NCBI GenBank assembly: GCA_016458225.1
Contig: JAEMGR010000003.1
Span: forward strand, 1 to 64,000
Source: Myxococcaceae bacterium JPH2
Lineage (GTDB): Bacteria > Myxococcota > Myxococcia > Myxococcales > Myxococcaceae
DNA length: 64,000 nt
Direction of reading: 5' to 3'
This document shows, in pieces, positions 10,101-18,121 of the stretch. The first letter of the stretch is position 1; each line of letters opens with the position of its first letter. The notes below the pieces were generated by a model. It saw only the letters and a program-made list of their open reading frames with translations, was not told the DNA's origin and did not search any database. A program made the position numbers and the translations under genes.

Positions 10101-11051
10101 GTCAATGGCAGACAGCGCGTGGACGCACGCCGGCTCGGCGACGCCAGGAGAGCAAGGACACGCGAGCCCCGCGCGACCGTCGAGCAGTCCCACCGGATTC
10201 ACTTCCACGAAGCCCGGCAGGTCCACGCCATGACTGGGAAGGCCACTCGACCAGGCCACCAGCTCGGGCTCGGAGACGCACAGCCGGACGGGCCGGTCCT
10301 GGAGCACGACCGAGAGACGCGGACCGTGGACGCGCGGCATGGCCTGCGCGCGCACCCGCTCCCGAGCAAGCTGGAGCGCCTGCACCAGAGGGAGCAGCCG
10401 CGAGTCCGTGGGTGGAGCGCGAGGAGCGCCCGTGGCCTCCCGCTCCAGCCCCAGCCGCACGCGCTCGGCCTCGGCGTCGAGCCAATCCCAAGCGGCCTGG
10501 GTGATGGGCGGGAGGTTGTGCTCCACGAAGTACCGGCTGGAGAGCTTCCCCAGCAGCGGTGTCACCACCTTGTCCTCACCGAAGAAGTGGGTGAGGTGCC
10601 GACTGAACGAGGGAGGCAGGTGCGGCGTCACCACCGAGAGCCGCAGCGAAGCGGCGCGAGACAGGTGCCGCGCCTCCAGCCACTCCGTCAACGACTCCGC
10701 ATCCGACGGCCGCTCCGATGAAGGGGCGGCGCGGGCGTGCCGTTGCAACCAGAGCAGGGCCAGGACACCGGCGTGAACACAGCTCCCTTCCGCCAGATAG
10801 TCCTCGCACTGGCACTCGAAGACGAGCCCCAGGTCATCGCTCGAGACGACGGTCTGGAGCGGCGGGCGCCCCGCGACACGGAACTGCCCCTGGATGCGAT
10901 GGGCCGTCGCCGCCCAGGCGACCGAGGGATAGCTCGACAGGTACAGCTCCGCGGTCGAGAGCCGCGCCGGGCCCAGCATCTCGACCAGCGCCTCCCGGGT
11001 GAGCCAGGTCGAGACGGCGGATGACGTGCGAGCTGGCGAACGCGGAGACAT
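7176..11051 (-). CDS. SNF2-family helicase with two SWIM-type zinc motifs
   Basis: About 1291 residues from the ATG at 11051; an ATG at 11087 is possible and neither has a clear ribosome site. The C-terminal third is a Snf2/RapA-type ATPase: DMGLGKTLQTLALL (motif I, near residue 857), VVDEAQAIKNP (motif II), LSGTPVENRLAELW (motif III), then the helicase C part with SLKAGGTGLNLTGADHV and DRAHRIGQTRPV. The N-terminal half carries two identical-spacing motifs CxCx8CxH, at about residues 80-93 (CQCEDYLAEGSCVH) and 298-311 (CPCSPGVAEPACVH). The first is a classical SWIM finger. Such proteins remodel DNA-protein complexes; substrate unknown. It stands alone on the minus strand. Confidence 0.9.
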   Translation of the reverse strand: MSPRSPARTSSAVSTWLTREALVEMLGPARLSTAELYLSSYPSVAWAATAHRIQGQFRVAGRPPLQTVVSSDDLGLVFECQCEDYLAEGSCVHAGVLALLWLQRHARAAPSSERPSDAESLTEWLEARHLSRAASLRLSVVTPHLPPSFSRHLTHFFGEDKVVTPLLGKLSSRYFVEHNLPPITQAAWDWLDAEAERVRLGLEREATGAPRAPPTDSRLLPLVQALQLARERVRAQAMPRVHGPRLSVVLQDRPVRLCVSEPELVAWSSGLPSHGVDLPGFVEVNPVGLLDGRAGLACPCSPGVAEPACVHALSAIDAVLDQLADPKAAESNARLAELLFVVAGEELLTALERTAVAVTAHAPGTRALDVSFRVEGGADRVPLRIRVYVHRPLKKGGMSAGALLGLREVDEARAVLTGPGEAEALALIQSAASMSARFHDAAHPVHGFYLQALRLLARNPRLRWAEEPEAPLRVREAPLGFAVEDDEGTLRLRPAIEGTVVGIDALQASPEDSTWPQPWLLMEPELPRLTLVSVPPEARPLLDTLRTQGARLPSTAREALLERLSGLEARFALSLPASLEAHEVEGSTALVVRLRPSGEAGLSGGVYVQPLPEAPPQPPGAGPEVVRGLRSRQRVMVRRAFEPERERADALLGRLGLTAGEYVFHRDDTEAALTLLESLEPLADAGALRVEWEEQAWSVVRSPDASKLRVEVVRQNDWFGVKGGVQLEGERVELALLLDALRRRQRYVLLGPGRWLRLTEALRERLLPLADHAQPTRQGVEVSAAAAPVLDALTEAGASVKAPAEWRTLAARIREARDLKVSVPRGLKAELRDYQREGFVWLARHAEWGAGACLADDMGLGKTLQTLALLLHRASEGPALVVAPTSVCGNWVREAARFAPSLRVHVWHEADRDTLPAQLGRKDVLVMSYGLLARDAERLASLTFATLVVDEAQAIKNPDTVRARAVRAVKAQARVALSGTPVENRLAELWSLFHFLFPGLLGGRESFRDRFAQPIERDRDPEARASLARVVRPFLLRRTKAQVARELPPRVETVVPVTLSDAERRLYEDTRLAALARMGVGTSGQDIRFELLAALTRLRLAACHPRLVDGESGLSSAKLERVLEHVEALRAEGGRALVFSQFVRHLSLVREALLARGLSVLYLDGQTPAAERQARVDAFQRGEGELFLISLKAGGTGLNLTGADHVLHLDPWWNPAVEDQATDRAHRIGQTRPVTVCRFVSEGTIEEAILALHAEKRDLADSLLSEADGGGALSSEQLLALLRFSGDTARE

Positions 11052-11330
11052 GGGCGCAGGGAGACACGACTCGGCGGGTTGCCGCAATCAGGAACAGAAG
11101 GGGGGTGTCTCTGGCGCGAACCCACGGCGAGTCGCCGTGCATCCGTCGCGGGGAACTGGAGCCAAAGCGGTCGTCGCGTCGCCGGCCGTCACGCCCCCGA
11201 AGCGCGAACAGGGCCACGGGAAGGACCTGCCCGCGTACGGGCCTCACCGCCTGACGGGGCCGAGGCAGGGGGAGAACGGGACGCACTCCCTTCCTCGGCC
11301 ACTGAGCGGTCGGCTCGCCGCCCCGTCACT

Positions 11331-11873
11331 TCAGGCGCCGAGCACTTCGCGGAGCACGTGCTGGAAGTAGTTCGTGCTGCCGACGTGGGTGTTGTAGTGC
11401 TTGGCGGACTGATGGAGGCGCTGGGCGACGGCCTCGAACTCCGCCTCGCTGACGTCGCGCAGGGACATGTAGAGGCGAGCGGCGGCGCGCAGGTGGGAGA
11501 AGAGCGGGTTCTTCGCCTCACCGTCGGGGCGACGGAGCAGGTGGCGGAAGAGCTGCTCGAACTCCTGGTCCGGCTCGGCGCGGCCGGTGGCGCGGCAGAA
11601 CGCGGCGGCGGTGGTTTCGATGAGGAAGAAGAACGGCTGGTAGTCCGGGGGCGGCGCCTTGGTGAAGTTGGGCGGCTGCTTGTTCCCGGTCCAGAGCTTC
11701 GAGATGGACTGGAGCGTCACGTGGGCGGTGGTGTCTCCGAAGCGCACGGGGACGAGGTCGCCCACGGTCTTCACCTGCCCTTGCTCATCCCGCTCCACGG
11801 GAACGAACAGGCGCATGGGGTCATCCACCTTCACGCCCGCCTTCTCCAACTCCGCCACCGCAGTCACGTCCAT
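11331..11873 (-). CDS. Unknown protein
   Basis: 180 residues from the ATG at 11873, about 10 bases downstream of GGAGGAG; the frame extends to 11900. No signal peptide, membrane segment or catalytic motif is visible. The C-terminal part (HLRAAARLYMSLRDVSEAEF, then AQRLHQSAKHYNTHVG) looks helical. I do not recognise the family. It is separated by 279 bases from the SNF2 gene, where I see nothing, and diverges from the zinc-ribbon protein gene. Confidence 0.65.
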   Translation of the reverse strand: MDVTAVAELEKAGVKVDDPMRLFVPVERDEQGQVKTVGDLVPVRFGDTTAHVTLQSISKLWTGNKQPPNFTKAPPPDYQPFFFLIETTAAAFCRATGRAEPDQEFEQLFRHLLRRPDGEAKNPLFSHLRAAARLYMSLRDVSEAEFEAVAQRLHQSAKHYNTHVGSTNYFQHVLREVLGA

Positions 11874-12042
11874 TGCCTGGGCACTCCTCCGAAGGCGCAC
11901 CCTACCTGTCTCGGGGGAGTGCCATCCACGTCAGAGTGAATCCCGTCCGCTCCGCAACGAACTCCCACCCATGGACTTCCCCGGAGACCCACGAATCCAC
12001 CCCCGCATTGCCTGCACGTGGGTCGTGACCTACACACGAGCC

Positions 12043-12429
12043 ATGTCGGAGTTCCCCAATCGCAGTCCCCGTCCGTATGACGAGGAGCAGGAGCTGACAT
12101 GGTACGTGATTCACAACTACCAACGCTTCGCCACGAACCTGGACCGTCGCGTCTTCAGGTCCATCCACGGAAGGCGCTCGGCCCTCCCGCGGACAACAGC
12201 GCCGGAGAACAGCGTCAGGCGGAAGTGGGAGGGATGGGACGATCCTGAAGTGAACGCCGCGCTAGCAGATGGACTCGATGCGGCCGAGCACAACTTCCGG
12301 AACCGTGTGCTCAAGGACCACGCCCAGGACATCCACATCAACCGCTGTGGCCAGTGCAATCGGATTGTAAGAACACCGAAGGCCCGCCAGTGCTTCTGGT
12401 GCGGCTACGACTGGCACCCGAAGCCCTGA
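12043..12429 (+). CDS. Small unknown protein with C-terminal zinc ribbon
   Basis: 128 residues from the ATG at 12043. An in-frame ATG at 11971 would add 24 residues, and neither start has a good ribosome site. The C-terminus has CGQC, ten residues, then CFWC: a likely four-cysteine zinc ribbon. The N-terminal two thirds are charged and Trp/Tyr/Arg-rich (VRRKWEGWDDPEVNAAL, helical). Codon use here is less GC-biased than the neighbours. I do not recognise the family. Zinc ribbons of this size often bind nucleic acid or protein partners, but no target is implied by the context. Confidence 0.65.
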   Translation: MSEFPNRSPRPYDEEQELTWYVIHNYQRFATNLDRRVFRSIHGRRSALPRTTAPENSVRRKWEGWDDPEVNAALADGLDAAEHNFRNRVLKDHAQDIHINRCGQCNRIVRTPKARQCFWCGYDWHPKP

Positions 12430-12434
12430 CGGGC

Positions 12435-12464
12435 CAACCACCGAGACAACCGCGTCAGTGGTTG
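12435..12464. terminator. Hairpin between convergent genes
   Basis: CAACCAC (12435-12441) and GTGGTTG (12458-12464) form a 7-bp stem just after the zinc-ribbon gene. It overlaps the last codons of the convergent lipoprotein gene (stop at 12455). A terminator role is plausible; there is no T-run. Confidence 0.35.
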
Positions 12465-13483
12465 AAGCGGGCTTCCAGCGAGCTCAAGCGCTGCTGGTCC
12501 GCCGGACCGAATTCAGCGGAGTAGAGCGGGCGACCATCGGCGCCGTCGACCCGCACCACCTCCAGGGCCAGCTTGAGGTTCGGAGCTTCCGCCACGCGCC
12601 CCCAATCACTCTCAACTCCGGGAGACAGCGTCCAATCCGCGGAGGCGCCCGGCTCCAGCCCGCCGGGAATCGCATACTCGAAGTTCGCTTGGAGCACGGG
12701 CGTCGAGCTGGCGGGCCCAGTCAAGACACCTCGGAAGGCAACATGTGAGATGCGCTGCTCCAGGTCGTTCTTCACCGAGATGTCGATGAGGGGCTTCTTC
12801 TCTCCGGACTGCACCGCAACCTTCCGGAACAGCGACCGCGTCACCGGGAAGCGCGCCAGCTCGACGCGAGCCTTCTCCGCCGCGAGCTTCTTCTGGGTCA
12901 GCGACTTCAGCTCCGCCACGGCCTGAGCGCGCTTGCGCTCCTCGGCCTGGGCCTGAAGGTCGTACCGAACGCGCCAGCCGTCCTGCGTCCGCACGAACGA
13001 GAGCGCATGGGTCGTCTCCCGTCGCGGGCTCGCCTGGGCCCACGCATCGACGCGAGCGAGGCGAGCCTCCTTCGAGCCCATCTGGGTCAACTCGCCCAAC
13101 CTGCCGAAGAAGTCCGTCGGACCAAGGTCCGGATGGAGGCGCTTGACCGAGACCATGGCCGAGTCATCGCTCACGGCCATCACCGTCACCTCGCAGTCCG
13201 TGTGCTTGGACATCCCCTCGGCGAGCGCCTGCATCCCAGGCGCCAGCGCGGCCTTCATGCCCTGAGAGATGGGATTGCCTCCAGCGCCATGCTTCTGGAG
13301 GAACTCCAGGTCTTCCTTTCGCAGATGCTCCGAGGGCTGGACTCCCTCGGGGAAGGACTCGAGCGTCGGTGACGTGAGTTGGTTGTAGTGACAGAGCCAC
13401 TCCGCCTGTGTGCGGAGTTCGCTCTCATCTCGACGACAGCCGACGAGCGCCAGCGTGAGCAGCACTCCCAAGGCGATGCGCAT
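12455..13483 (-). CDS. Lipoprotein of unknown function
   Basis: 342 residues from the ATG at 13483, preceded by GGGGGAG. The longer frame to 13777 has no support. The signal ends in LVGC (Cys16). Residues about 185-215 form a Lys/Ala/Glu-rich coiled coil (EERKRAQAVAELKSLTQKKL). The C-terminal ~110 residues resemble an immunoglobulin-like or FxLYD-type sandwich (ISVKNDLEQRISHVAFRG, then SADWTLSPGVES). No enzyme motif is seen. Convergent with the zinc-ribbon gene and divergent from the thioesterase gene. The 292-base divergent spacer (13484-13775) shows nothing beyond ordinary promoter space. Confidence 0.75.
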   Translation of the reverse strand: MRIALGVLLTLALVGCRRDESELRTQAEWLCHYNQLTSPTLESFPEGVQPSEHLRKEDLEFLQKHGAGGNPISQGMKAALAPGMQALAEGMSKHTDCEVTVMAVSDDSAMVSVKRLHPDLGPTDFFGRLGELTQMGSKEARLARVDAWAQASPRRETTHALSFVRTQDGWRVRYDLQAQAEERKRAQAVAELKSLTQKKLAAEKARVELARFPVTRSLFRKVAVQSGEKKPLIDISVKNDLEQRISHVAFRGVLTGPASSTPVLQANFEYAIPGGLEPGASADWTLSPGVESDWGRVAEAPNLKLALEVVRVDGADGRPLYSAEFGPADQQRLSSLEARFNH

Positions 13484-13775
13484 GACTCCCCCGTTCGGTG
13501 GCACGGTCACCGCCTGCGCGATGACGACTGGGACGGGGGCGCAGCGTAGGGATGGCGCCACGGGCTGACGACCCACCCCACGGGATGGGCCGAAGATGCT
13601 CGCCAACAGGAGCCTCCGCCGAGGGGCGGGCCGATGCGCCTGGGAGGCCCATCCCCGAGTCTCGTGCCCAACGGATGCGCGGGCGGGGTCGACTCGCCCA
13701 CATTCCACTTTGGATTCACGGGAGCCCATCCCATGCTTCCCGGCTTCGCACCTTCGAACCAGGAAGACCCACACC

Positions 13776-14186
13776 ATGGATGACCTTCAAGAGTTCGCGC
13801 GGCAGGTCTTCGCAGCCCAGCCCTTCAGTCAGTTCCTCGGCGCTCAGCTGGCGAGCGCGGGCCCCGGGACCGCGGAGCTCCGGCTGCCCATCGTCGATCA
13901 CCTGAAGCAGCAGCACGGCTTCGTCCACGGAGGCGTGCTCAGCTACCTCGCGGACAACGCCATCACCTTCGCCGGAGGGCTGGCCCTGGGAGGCAACGCG
14001 CTGACCTCCGAGTACAAGATCAACTACCTGCGGCCCGCGGTGGGAACGCTGCTCATCGCCAGGGCCCAGGCCAAGGGAACGGGAAAGAAGCAAGCCGTCT
14101 GCCAATGCGAAATCTTCGCGGTCAACAACGGCGAGGAGAAGCTCTGCGCCCTCGCCCAAGGAACCGTGGTCTCCGCCGCGTCCTGA
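13776..14186 (+). CDS. PaaI-like hotdog thioesterase
   Basis: 136 residues from the ATG at 13776, with AGGAAG upstream; the open frame begins at 13596 without support. It is a single hotdog domain of the PaaI/YbgC type. The key stretch QQHGFVHGGVLSYLADNAI holds the usual HGG turn and the Asp/Asn at the start of the long helix. SEYKINYLRPA and the closing beta strands complete the fold. Length is typical. It should hydrolyse an acyl-CoA thioester in the cytoplasm; the acyl group cannot be told from sequence. It is followed by a convergent oxidoreductase gene. Confidence 0.85.
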   Translation: MDDLQEFARQVFAAQPFSQFLGAQLASAGPGTAELRLPIVDHLKQQHGFVHGGVLSYLADNAITFAGGLALGGNALTSEYKINYLRPAVGTLLIARAQAKGTGKKQAVCQCEIFAVNNGEEKLCALAQGTVVSAAS

Positions 14187-14332
14187 GGATGCGGTTGGGA
14201 GACCCGGCTCCTGACCTTGGCACCAGCGAGGCCGCGGCCCTGGACGTCTGTCGAGCCGAGGTCACCATCCGCGACCACCGCGAGCCCAGGTGTCCCCCGG
14301 CACAACACACCCAGGGGGCACCGGGTCAGCGC

Positions 14333-15433
14333 TCAGAGCGTGGGATAGTCGATGTAGCCCTTCGCTCCGCCGCCGTAGAGCGTGGTCTTGTCGAGCTTCG
14401 CCAGCGGCGCGTTCTCGCGCAGGCGACGCACCAGGTCTGGGTTCGAGATGTACGAGCGACCGAAGGACACCAGGTCCGCGCCATCCTCGACGGCCTTCTT
14501 CGCCAGCGCGCCGTCGTAGCCGTTGTTCACCATCCACGCGCCCTTGCCCCCGGCGTCGCGGTACGCCTGCTTCAGCGCCGCGTAGTTGAATGGCCGGTCC
14601 GGCAGCTCGCGCGGGCCCCCCGTCGCGCCCTCGATGACATGGACATACGACAGGTCCCACTTCGCCAGCTCGCGCACGACGTACTCGAAGAGCGGCTGCG
14701 GGTTGGCATCGAACGCATCATTGGCAGTCGTGACCGGGGACAAGCGAATGCCTGTCTTCTTCGCGCCAATGGCATCCACGACCGCGCGCATCACCTCCAG
14801 CATGAAGCGGGCGCGATTCTCGATGCTCCCACCGTAGGCATCCGTCCGATGGTTGGAGCCGCTCTTGAGGAACTGATCGAGCAGGTAGCCATTGGCCCCA
14901 TGCACCTCGACGCCGTCGAAGCCCCCGAGCGTCACCGCGTTGCGCGCGGCGGTGGCGTAGTCGCGCACGATGCCCGGCAGCTCCGCCAGCTCCAGCGCGC
15001 GAGGCACGGACGTGGGCACGAACTCAGCGGCCCCATTGCGAAGCAGCACGGTCTTGGCGTTCGCCACGATGGCGGACGGCGCGACCGGAGCCCCGTGGTT
15101 CGGCTGAAGCTCATGGTGCGAGACGCGCCCCACATGCCAGAGCTGCGCGACGATGCGGCCCTTCGCCTCATGCACCGCGTCCGTCACGCGCCGCCAGCCC
15201 GCGAGCTGCTCGGGGTGGTACAGGCCGGGCACGTCGGCGTAGCCCTGGCCCTGGTGTGAGATGGCGGTGGCCTCGCTGATGAGCAGCCCCGCGGTCGCGC
15301 GCTGCGCGTAATAGGTGGCGGCGATGTCCGGGGGGATCGCGTTGGGAGAGCGGTTGCGCGTCAGCGGAGCCATGACGACGCGGTTGGCGAGCGGCAGGTC
15401 GCCCACGGTGATGGGGTCGAACAGAGTCGGCAT
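14333..15433 (-). CDS. Old Yellow Enzyme-family FMN oxidoreductase (N-ethylmaleimide reductase type)
   Basis: 366 residues from the ATG at 15433, a normal length for NemA-like enzymes; the frame is open to 15748. It is a TIM barrel binding FMN. The N-terminus PLTRNRSP holds the flavin-tuning Thr25. The substrate-binding pair and the conserved Tyr are in VEVHGANGYLLDQFL. Phosphate binding is represented by VSFGRSYISNPDLV near the end. Family members reduce activated alkenes, nitro esters or quinones with NAD(P)H. The physiological substrate is unknown. No TetR/NemR-type regulator is adjacent. Confidence 0.92.
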   Translation of the reverse strand: MPTLFDPITVGDLPLANRVVMAPLTRNRSPNAIPPDIAATYYAQRATAGLLISEATAISHQGQGYADVPGLYHPEQLAGWRRVTDAVHEAKGRIVAQLWHVGRVSHHELQPNHGAPVAPSAIVANAKTVLLRNGAAEFVPTSVPRALELAELPGIVRDYATAARNAVTLGGFDGVEVHGANGYLLDQFLKSGSNHRTDAYGGSIENRARFMLEVMRAVVDAIGAKKTGIRLSPVTTANDAFDANPQPLFEYVVRELAKWDLSYVHVIEGATGGPRELPDRPFNYAALKQAYRDAGGKGAWMVNNGYDGALAKKAVEDGADLVSFGRSYISNPDLVRRLRENAPLAKLDKTTLYGGGAKGYIDYPTL

Positions 15434-15604
15434 GAGCGCTTCGTCCAGAGGGGGAAAGAGAGAACGGCGCAACGTAACGATCTGCCGTCCGGGTCTCCAT
15501 TGATTGTGGCCGCGCTCGAACGCGGCAGCGGGAGGGCCACGCGCTCGGCCCCTGGGCACCCGGAACAAGGCCGCTGCACCGTGCCTGGATGACTCAGGGA
15601 CCGA

Positions 15605-15626
15605 GGAGCGAGGATAGGCTCGCTCC
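15605..15626 (+). promoter_or_regulatory. Perfect hairpin abutting the start codon of the next gene
   Basis: GGAGCGAG (15605-15612) and CTCGCTCC (15619-15626) form an 8-bp stem with loop gatagg. The ATG follows at 15627 with no gap. The only purine-rich ribosome-site candidates are inside the stem and loop. It could be a translational control hairpin or a DNA operator; short perfect repeats also occur by chance in GC-rich DNA. Confidence 0.4.
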
Positions 15627-16973
15627 ATGGCAGCCCACCGAGCACTCCCCTTCCAGGCATTCCCATCGCTGGCCCCCGAGGACGTCGAGCGGGCGGTCTC
15701 CTTGCTCGAGCGAATCTTCTCGCCGCGAAACCCCGGCGGACACAACACGGTCTACATTCCGAAGACCCTGGCCGCGAGCGACCTGGACTGGCTTCGTGGC
15801 GTGGGACTCGACCCGAACACGAGCCTCCGGCTCACGCATGACGAGGCCGTGGCCGCTGTCGTGGCGGCCCGGGAGCGCTACACCATCGCTGAAGGTGTCG
15901 AGGCCTTCGTGAGCAGCCTCGACAACGTGGGCGCGCCGCCGCATGGGTGTTTTCTCGAAGCCGTCCTCCTCGCGCACGGCATGCCGGCGCATCCCATGTC
16001 CTCTCCGAGGGAGGACCCGGCCACGGCGTGGTGCCGCGTGTGTGGACTTTCGCCCGAACTGCTCGTGCGTCCCGCGAGCATGTTCGCGCAATGGCAGACA
16101 GGAGGCTCGGGCATCCCAGGAAGAATCGAGTGGGCGCTCGTGGCCCTGGGACAGTTGGAAAGTTGGAAGACGCGTGTGCCCACGCCCCTCGCCAAGGCTC
16201 GGCTTGCGCATGTGGTGAAGGTCCTGGATGGCCTGGCCCCGGATACCCCTCCCGGGGGCGCGTTCGGCGCAGTGCAAGCCTTGGGCTTGGACAAGGCAGC
16301 GGCGCGATCCATCGTGGAGACGTTGGCCTTCGCGGGCGTGCTCGAAGCCCCGCCGCACGAGGGAATGGCGACGCGCTTCGTCTCCTTCGCCGAGCGAGAT
16401 CAACGGCCGAGCGTCCGGGTCGAGGTCGACGCGCCCCTGGGTTTCTGGCGAGGCCGGAACGGAGTGCAGTGGACGAATGCCCAGACTCTGTTTGGACTGA
16501 GCCGGGACATGCCGCTGCCACCGCTGGAGCAGCCCGCGGCACACACGCCGGCCAAGAAGAAGGCAGCCCCCAAGAAGCCCGGGGCGGCGGAGCGAAAGAA
16601 GACACTGCCGCGCCGTCCGCCCGCCAAAGGAGATGTCTGGGCCCTCCGAATCCGAGAGGACGCCTGGGCCCTGCTCTACGTGTGGACGGTGAAAGAGCAA
16701 GCCCAGAGGCCCTACGCCCGCTGTGAGTTCATCGAGACGCTGTCGCTCGAGTGCCCCACCTCCGTGACGCCGCCGCTGACCACGCGGCCGCGCTATGACG
16801 GGCGCTGGCAGTACTGGGCCTCGGGGCTCGAGAAGGTGACAGGGAGCGCGCTCATCGCCGAGAACGTGCCAGAGCCCACCGCGAAGGAGCCGGTCCCCGA
16901 GCGCCTCTCGCATGGCGGAGCCAAGGACCTGCCCTGGTTGGCAAGCAGTTGCTTCGACTCGCTCGACGACTGA
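15627..16973 (+). CDS. Unknown protein with Lys/Ala/Pro-rich linker
   Basis: 448 residues, not recognised. The N-terminal ~320 residues are globular and include a possible single CxxC (WCRVCGLSP) and a helix-turn-helix-like stretch (LGLDKAAARSIVETLAFAGV). Residues about 310-335 are a basic linker (AKKKAAPKKPGAAERKK), as seen in myxobacterial nucleic-acid-associated proteins. The C-terminal part, beginning GDVWALRIREDAWALLYVW, looks like a beta-rich domain. Alone on the plus strand, divergent from the flavin oxidoreductase. The start is the ATG directly after a perfect hairpin. Confidence 0.7.
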   Translation: MAAHRALPFQAFPSLAPEDVERAVSLLERIFSPRNPGGHNTVYIPKTLAASDLDWLRGVGLDPNTSLRLTHDEAVAAVVAARERYTIAEGVEAFVSSLDNVGAPPHGCFLEAVLLAHGMPAHPMSSPREDPATAWCRVCGLSPELLVRPASMFAQWQTGGSGIPGRIEWALVALGQLESWKTRVPTPLAKARLAHVVKVLDGLAPDTPPGGAFGAVQALGLDKAAARSIVETLAFAGVLEAPPHEGMATRFVSFAERDQRPSVRVEVDAPLGFWRGRNGVQWTNAQTLFGLSRDMPLPPLEQPAAHTPAKKKAAPKKPGAAERKKTLPRRPPAKGDVWALRIREDAWALLYVWTVKEQAQRPYARCEFIETLSLECPTSVTPPLTTRPRYDGRWQYWASGLEKVTGSALIAENVPEPTAKEPVPERLSHGGAKDLPWLASSCFDSLDD

Positions 16974-17004
16974 CCGGAGCCAGAGCCTGATGCCCAAAAG
17001 ACAA

Positions 17005-17033
17005 AGGGCTTTGAACCGGAGGTCCAAAGCCCT
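17005..17033 (-). terminator. Intrinsic terminator after tRNA-Phe
   Basis: AGGGCTTTG (17005-17013) pairs with CAAAGCCCT (17025-17033), and a further ACC/GGT pairing lies inside. Read on the minus strand the stem is followed by TTTGTCTTTTGG. This is a convincing terminator 20 bases past the tRNA 3' end. Confidence 0.8.
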
Positions 17034-17052
17034 GAAGACTTTCCAACTTGTG

Positions 17053-17125
17053 TGCCCAGGGGCGGAATCGAACCACCGACACGGGGATTTTCAGTCCCCT
17101 GCTCTACCGACTGAGCTACCTGGGC
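17053..17125 (-). tRNA. tRNA-Phe (anticodon GAA)
   Basis: A 73-base cloverleaf on the minus strand. The acceptor stem is GCCCAGG with CCTGGGC plus discriminator A. The D arm is GCTC...GAGC. The anticodon arm GGGGA-CTGAAAA-TCCCC has GAA at the anticodon. The T arm contains GGTTCGATTCC. The 3' CCA is not encoded (A is followed by CAC). No integrase or attachment-site duplication is seen beside it. Confidence 0.97.
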
Positions 17126-17203
17126 GAAACGCGGCTGCGAGAAGCACCGCGCTTGTAGAGGCAGACGCTGGCGGCGTCAACCTCTTTCCACCCCAGTTTC
17201 ACC

Positions 17204-18001
17204 TCAAGCCGCCAGCCGCAGCGCCTCACCGTCCCAGGCCGTACAACTCGCGGTGAGCCGGTGCCGCAGCTTGGTCCGCAGCGCCTGCTCAATCTGCCGG
17301 ATGCGCACCGCCGTCACCCCGAACCGGCGGGCCAGCAGCTCCGCGCTCGCCCCCTCCTCCACCAGCATCCGCTCCTCCACCAGCGCCCGCTCCCGCGCGT
17401 CCAACTCGGGCCAGGCTTCCTCCACGCTCTCGCGCAGCTTCGCCACCCACCGCGTGCGGTCCGCGGACTCCTCCGGCGACACGTCATCGGCCATGAGCTG
17501 CTCCAACCGCGTCACCTCCCCGTCCTGGCCCACCGGAGCGTCCAGCGACACGTCCTTGGCCAGCCCCTCGGCGCCCTTCGCCACGTCCTCCTCCTTCCGG
17601 CCCAGCACGTCCGCCAGCCGCTTCTCCACCTCCGGGTGCCCCTCCCCCCAGCGGGCCTCCAGCCGCGCGCGCTCCCGCCGAAGCTGGAACACCACCCACG
17701 GCGCCCGCCCGCCCGCCACGCTCCAATTGCGCGCCACGTAGGCGCGGATCCGCGCGCGGATCCACTGCTGGGCATAGGCCCCGAACGGAATCCCTCGGTC
17801 CTCGAAGCGGCTCGCCGCCTCCATCAGGCCCACGTTCCCCTCCGCCACCAGCTCGTCCAGCGGGAGGCCCGTCCAGCGGTATTTCCACGCCAGCCGCTGC
17901 ACCAGCTCCAGATGGCCGCGAACTCGCGCCTCCACCTGCGGCCCGCTTCCCCCCTGCACCGGGCACTTCGTCGTGGTCACACTCACCTCCATCGCTTCCA
18001 T
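17204..18001 (-). CDS. RpoH-like alternative sigma factor (sigma-70 family)
   Basis: 265 residues from the ATG at 18001, chosen because GGAGGG lies 6 bases upstream; an ATG at 17992 is weaker. Region 2 is clear (LPLDELVAEGNVGLMEAASRF then GAYAQQWIRARIRAYV). Region 4 ends the protein (ARRFGVTAVRIRQIEQALRTKL). There is no region 1.1, and the length is near RpoH rather than RpoD. Region 2.4 (RAYVARNWSVAGG) departs from housekeeping factors, so promoter choice probably differs. It is a group 3/RpoH-type factor directing RNA polymerase to a special regulon, not identified here. It diverges from the NhaR-like gene over 120 bases. Confidence 0.88.
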   Translation of the reverse strand: MEAMEVSVTTTKCPVQGGSGPQVEARVRGHLELVQRLAWKYRWTGLPLDELVAEGNVGLMEAASRFEDRGIPFGAYAQQWIRARIRAYVARNWSVAGGRAPWVVFQLRRERARLEARWGEGHPEVEKRLADVLGRKEEDVAKGAEGLAKDVSLDAPVGQDGEVTRLEQLMADDVSPEESADRTRWVAKLRESVEEAWPELDARERALVEERMLVEEGASAELLARRFGVTAVRIRQIEQALRTKLRHRLTASCTAWDGEALRLAA

Positions 18002-18121
18002 GGACAGCCCTCCTGCAAGTCACCCGCGCCCCCACTGCGCGCGAACGCCCAAGAGATAAGCGGAAGGCGTCCATGAGAAAATGAGGTAGTTTGAGCGTTA
18101 TCCTTCGGTTATTTCTAACTC

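Noticed and set aside
17053-17125. tRNA-Phe as an integration site of a mobile element
   Set aside because: No integrase, no duplicated tRNA 3' end and no composition change on either side.
18091-18119. TTGAGC/TCTAAC as promoter of the NhaR-like gene
   Set aside because: Transcription would start inside the reading frame, past the ATG at 18122, while the N-terminus clearly matches NhaR.
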